This document shows positions 60,901 through 64,000 of a stretch of 64,000 nt of DNA, in pieces (the stretch's first letter is position 1; each line of letters begins with the position of its first letter). The translations under genes were made by a program, and so were the position numbers. Location: contig JAUIIK010000007.1 in assembly GCA_030431755.1 (NCBI GenBank), positions 1 to 64,000 of the forward strand. Direction: 5' to 3'. The stretch is from Chloroflexia bacterium (lineage in GTDB: Bacteria > Chloroflexota > Chloroflexia > Thermomicrobiales > CFX8). The notes below the pieces were generated by a model, which was not told the DNA's origin, made no database searches, and saw only the letters and a program-made list of their open reading frames with translations.

Positions 60901-62669
60901 ATAGCAAGCAACTGCCACCGACGAGCTTCTTCGACACGCTCACCCACGGCGACGACATTAGCGACGAGGACCCGGTGACACGCGACATCGAGAGCATTCT
61001 CGGTCTCTTTGCGGCCCAGAACACGCTCCAGAAGATGCTCCGCTGGCACTACCGCAGCCGCCACGAGTCGCTCATCACCGTTTCGAACTACGAGTTCTAC
61101 GACAGCCGGCTGGTGGTCTTCCCCAGTCCGGACGCTGGTCGCGCCCAGCTTGGCCTGGTTTACCACCACCTGTCCGAGACCGCCTACGAACGCGGCAGAT
61201 CCCGCTCGAACCCCGGCGAGGCCCGCGCCGTCGCTGAGGCGGTCATTGCCCACGCCAAGCGAACGCCGGATCTAACGCTGGGAGTGGCCGCGTTCAGCAC
61301 AGCCCAGGCCCAGGCGATCATCGACGAGCTCGAACTTCTGCGGCGCAACCACCCGGAAACCGAGCACTTCTTCAGTCGCCACGAGTACGAGCCCTTCTTC
61401 GTCAAGAACCTGGAGAACGTTCAGGGCGACGAGCGCGATGTCATCTTCATCAGCGTCGGCTACGGGCGGGATGAGCAGGGCAAGCTCACGATGAACTTCG
61501 GGCCGCTAAACAACGACGGCGGCGAGCGGCGGCTCAACGTCCTCATCACCCGCGCCCGCCAGCGCTGCGAGATCTTCACCAATCTGCACGCCGACGACAT
61601 CGACCTGAGCCGCACGCAAGCGCGCGGCGTCGCCGCCTTCAAACGCTACCTGAAGTACGCCGCAACGGGGGATTTGGAGCTGCCGGAGATCACCGGTCGC
61701 GATATGGACTCCCCTTTCGAGGTCGCCGTCTACAACGCGCTCGTCAAATCAGGCTATGAGGTGCAGCCGCAGGTCGGAAGCGCCGGCTTCTACATCGACC
61801 TCGCCGTCGTCGACCCCGAACGCCCGGGCCGCTTCCTGCTTGGCATCGAGTGCGATGGCGCGACGTATCACAGCGCGCGGTCGGCGCGGGACCGTGACCG
61901 GCTGCGCCAGCAGGTGCTGGAAGGACTGGGCTGGACGATCCACCGCATCTGGTCGACCGACTGGTTCCGCAATCCGGAGGGCGAGCTACGCAAGGTCATC
62001 GCAGCCATCGAGCGCGCCCGTGCGGCGGGCGTCGAATCTGCCCCGCCGGTGCGCTCGGTCGCCCAGGACACCTCGGAGATCAGACGGCAGGGTAACGGCG
62101 CGGCAGACATCCACGAGCAAACGACTGAGGAGTACCAGCTGGCGGACATCCGCGTTCGCTCGGGTGGTCGCGACATTCACGAGATCCCGGCACCGGACCT
62201 GGCCCGGGCCCTTGTCGCCATCGTGCAGGTCGAGGGTCCGATCCACATCGAGGACGCGGGCCGGAGGATTCTGGAGGCTGAAGGCGTCGGACGCATGGGG
62301 AGCCGCATTCGCGACGCGATCGACGCGGCGGCCCGGCTCGCCGTGCGGCAGGGCGAGATCGAGCAGCGCAACGGCTTCCTCTGGCCGCCGGGCATGGAAA
62401 CGCCGCCGGTGCGTGATCGCTCGGGCCAGGATGGGACGACGCGCCGGATCGACCTGATCGCGCCGGAGGAGATCGCGGCGGCGATTCTCCAGATCGTCCG
62501 CGAGAGCTACGGCATCAACCACGATGACATTGCCCAGCACGTTGGCCGCCTGCTCGGCTTCCAGCGCGTCACTGCCAACATCCGCGACCACATCGAACCG
62601 GTCATCGAAAGGCTAATTGCCGACGAAAGCCTCGCCGAGAACGCAGGCTTCCTCACCGTGACCGATTGA
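57945..62669 (+). CDS. DUF4011 - superfamily I helicase - Vsr/DUF559-like endonuclease - DUF3320 protein
   Basis: RQELLDLGLRNTLINYRTL (DUF4011); LVIQGPPGTGKSQTITNIIAESL; DVVIFDEASQVRPAEALGALLRG; SPFEVAVYNALVKSGYEVQPQVGSAGFYIDLAVV...ECDGATYHSARSARDRDRLRQQVLEGLGWTIHRIWSTDW; C-terminal tandem DUF3320-like units. Confidence 0.92.
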   Translation: MSEAPPEPTTLEPPAAPSSLAGARQELLDLGLRNTLINYRTLTSRGVDVVDERPPEIFKILVSDGKNMSFEAAPDEVERAEAGPEQPEDRPTGKLAARHTDRLLQTGVNSAELQKRLLNSYHWARTSLEEQGVSVLYIALGMLEWYEDKNADRLRRAPLLLVPVELERSNARDRFHVQYTGEDIGENLSLAEKLASEYGVTAPAFPEIDDLDVDAYLAAWAQAIAEQPRWRVNSDAVALGFFSFGKFLMYRDLDEEVWPEELKPADHEVVGALLGDGFENTAPAYPDDTFVDRVVQPDEIHQVVDADSSQTMAILEANSGRNLVIQGPPGTGKSQTITNIIAESLAAGKTVLFVSEKMAALDVVKRRLDAVGIGDACLELHSHRTNKRSLLNELQRTLELGSPVTQNLQTEMQLLEDAQQRLNAYCTAVNLAVGETGITPSQAYGRLLQRTAAVSDIVWPKIEIESLREWQEIEFERRAGIVVELQARVAAMGPPQAHPYYGLTKTVLLPSDKDRIFAALDASREQLAGLDRQLRELAEALGLPEAQALDEGRRLVEAARAYVDAPQARPDNLADERWRTAGDELRTALTEGRALTEIRERWDEPLIPEIWDRDLLEIRQTLVNYESKWWRFLSGDYRSAKKQLAGFGRGELPTEIGEQVGMIDQIMEWQRLNRDAGNRDALGTALFGSDWRGARSNWDDLDQQAKWAQSLHAGIDQQALPAATVTVFDRAPEPASLTAAAEAAATGIAAYTAQLQELLRMLEIDPQVAGWDTPAIETWALPAQRDLLDGWSTGRGEIDQVVALNVALNRCREEGIAAVAELAVAWPHASERLADAFHVARNEAVIERALTERSALRDFDGAAHTSVAERFQQLDETLLRHNRHRLAETHWKRLPRHQGGGQLATLRREFEKKSRHLPIRRLIENCGNAVQAIKPVFMMSPMSIATYLPPGSVTFDVVIFDEASQVRPAEALGALLRGQQAIVVGDSKQLPPTSFFDTLTHGDDISDEDPVTRDIESILGLFAAQNTLQKMLRWHYRSRHESLITVSNYEFYDSRLVVFPSPDAGRAQLGLVYHHLSETAYERGRSRSNPGEARAVAEAVIAHAKRTPDLTLGVAAFSTAQAQAIIDELELLRRNHPETEHFFSRHEYEPFFVKNLENVQGDERDVIFISVGYGRDEQGKLTMNFGPLNNDGGERRLNVLITRARQRCEIFTNLHADDIDLSRTQARGVAAFKRYLKYAATGDLELPEITGRDMDSPFEVAVYNALVKSGYEVQPQVGSAGFYIDLAVVDPERPGRFLLGIECDGATYHSARSARDRDRLRQQVLEGLGWTIHRIWSTDWFRNPEGELRKVIAAIERARAAGVESAPPVRSVAQDTSEIRRQGNGAADIHEQTTEEYQLADIRVRSGGRDIHEIPAPDLARALVAIVQVEGPIHIEDAGRRILEAEGVGRMGSRIRDAIDAAARLAVRQGEIEQRNGFLWPPGMETPPVRDRSGQDGTTRRIDLIAPEEIAAAILQIVRESYGINHDDIAQHVGRLLGFQRVTANIRDHIEPVIERLIADESLAENAGFLTVTD

Positions 62670-62714
62670 CAGGGCAAACGGAAGCGCATAATCCGGCGCG
62701 TTCCGGTACCGCGA

Positions 62715-64000
62715 CTACGCCAGCCCATTCCGGAAGGCCCAGGCGGCGGCTTGGGTGCGTGATTCGGCATCAATCTTGTTAAAGATGTTGGTCAAGTGGC
62801 GGGCGACGGTCTTTTCGGAGATGTAGAGCTCGTCGGAGATCTCGCGGTTGGTGCGGCCGGCGGCGACGAGGGTCAGGACCTCCAGCTCACGCGGCGTCAG
62901 GCCCGCCAGCCGGTCGGCGGTCTCCGCAGGGGGCAATGCGCCGCGCCCAAGCCCGTAACGTGCGGCCGCTTCGCGAATCTCCGCGACACAGAATCCGTGT
63001 TCGATGTACGCATCACGCAAGCCGTCCGCAGTGAGATGCTCGGCCGTGTTCTCGACATGCTCGTAGGCGCGTTCGAACCAGCTGCGGGCGTCGTCGCGGT
63101 TGCCGGTCGCTTCCAGCGCGCGCGCCTGCACCCAGGCGGCATAGGTGACCAACCAGACCAGCGGCGTCTCACGCGCCTCGATCCGACTGACGGCAGTGGA
63201 GACATGGTCGAGCGCCTGCTCGCCGTCACCAGCCTGCAACGCCAGCTCCGCGAGCACCAGCGACGCCCGAATATCCCAGACGATTGTGCCCGGCAAGCCC
63301 GCGCTGAGACGCAAGGTCTCGCGCGCGTGCCGGCCGGCCTCCTCCGGCCCGCAATCGCTGTGGAAAAGGGCCTCGGCCAGGCTGACCGTGGCCTCTATCT
63401 GCGCCGTGCCACCGGAACGCGCGGCCGCCGCCTCTAGCCGCTCACAGGCGAACTCCACGGCGCGCTCCGGCTGTTTGAGCGCCAGATAGGCGCTGGCCAG
63501 CGCGCCAAGCACCTCCTCGCGCTGGCTCTCCCGCAACCCGCCGGCCTGGGAGCGTTGTGCTTGGGCGGTCTCGAACACGGCAACGGCGCGGTTGGCATGA
63601 TCGAGCGCCCGGCCGGGCCGCCCGAGCAGGCGCTCAGTCTCCGAAAGCCCCAGATGCGCCAGCAGCGCGATGCGCGTGTTGCGGGCCGAGTTCGCCCACT
63701 CCAATGCTTCATGAGCCCGCTCCAGCGCCGTCTCATACCAGCCGTGGGTGCGGGCATAGAGGTGAATCGACATACGCGACAGCGCTTCGAGCCGGGGCCG
63801 GTCGCCTTCGCGCGCCAGCAAGTGCTCGGTCTGGCGCAAGCGCCGGATCTCCTCCAGGAAGGCGACGTAGCTGCCCTGGAGCGGCTTTCCAGCCGCCGAC
63901 GCCGAGACCGGACGGCGGTAGGCCAAGGCGATCAGCGCGGTGATCTCGCCCTTGCGATCGTTGGTCTCGCGAAACTTCTCAAGCGCGTCGATCAGAAAAC
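62715..64000 (-). CDS. LuxR-family regulator with TPR-like region; N-terminus beyond window
   Basis: [56 protein letters not shown]; frame stays open past the annotated start at 63926 to the window edge (...[28 protein letters not shown]). Confidence 0.85.
   Translation of the reverse strand, partial: FLIDALEKFRETNDRKGEITALIALAYRRPVSASAAGKPLQGSYVAFLEEIRRLRQTEHLLAREGDRPRLEALSRMSIHLYARTHGWYETALERAHEALEWANSARNTRIALLAHLGLSETERLLGRPGRALDHANRAVAVFETAQAQRSQAGGLRESQREEVLGALASAYLALKQPERAVEFACERLEAAAARSGGTAQIEATVSLAEALFHSDCGPEEAGRHARETLRLSAGLPGTIVWDIRASLVLAELALQAGDGEQALDHVSTAVSRIEARETPLVWLVTYAAWVQARALEATGNRDDARSWFERAYEHVENTAEHLTADGLRDAYIEHGFCVAEIREAAARYGLGRGALPPAETADRLAGLTPRELEVLTLVAAGRTNREISDELYISEKTVARHLTNIFNKIDAESRTQAAAWAFRNGLA

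Overview
A 64-kb, GC-rich bacterial chromosomal window. Gene content and intergenic repeat style suggest Chloroflexota (Thermomicrobia-like), but this is inference only. Main blocks: (1) 1-10.9 kb: two paralogous secreted beta-helix + PKD-repeat proteins interleaved with an MFS transporter, an AAA-LuxR regulator and an internally deleted AAA-LuxR relic; (2) GT39 glycosyltransferase and a small cupin; (3) 13.6-30.2 kb: one co-directional alpha-glucan/trehalose cluster, glgE - treS::maltokinase - malQ - glgB - treZ - GH57(DUF3536) - treY, with palindromic repeats in two internal gaps; (4) 30.2-38.2 kb: repeat-rich intergenic DNA and assorted genes (orphan HTH with a perfect palindrome upstream, GNAT, cupin, neutral zinc metallopeptidase, GMC oxidoreductase, DUF389, amidohydrolase); (5) 38.2-49.2 kb: a divergent DNA-end-processing quartet, with an SbcC/YhaN-like ATPase carrying a predicted transmembrane hairpin and an SbcD-like phosphoesterase facing two overlapping UvrD-helicase/RecB-nuclease genes (AdnAB-like); (6) 49.2-57.7 kb: a catalytically altered M28-like protein and a compact run of uncharacterised membrane/DUF genes; (7) 57.9-62.7 kb: a 1574-aa DUF4011-helicase-Vsr/DUF559-like-DUF3320 protein, then a LuxR-TPR regulator cut by the window end. 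I saw no rRNA, tRNA or CRISPR array. The best candidates for follow-up are the helicase-nuclease/membrane-SbcC quartet, the fused glucan/trehalose operon, the LuxR/PKD surface-protein module with its collapsed regulator relic, and several dispersed palindromic repeat families.
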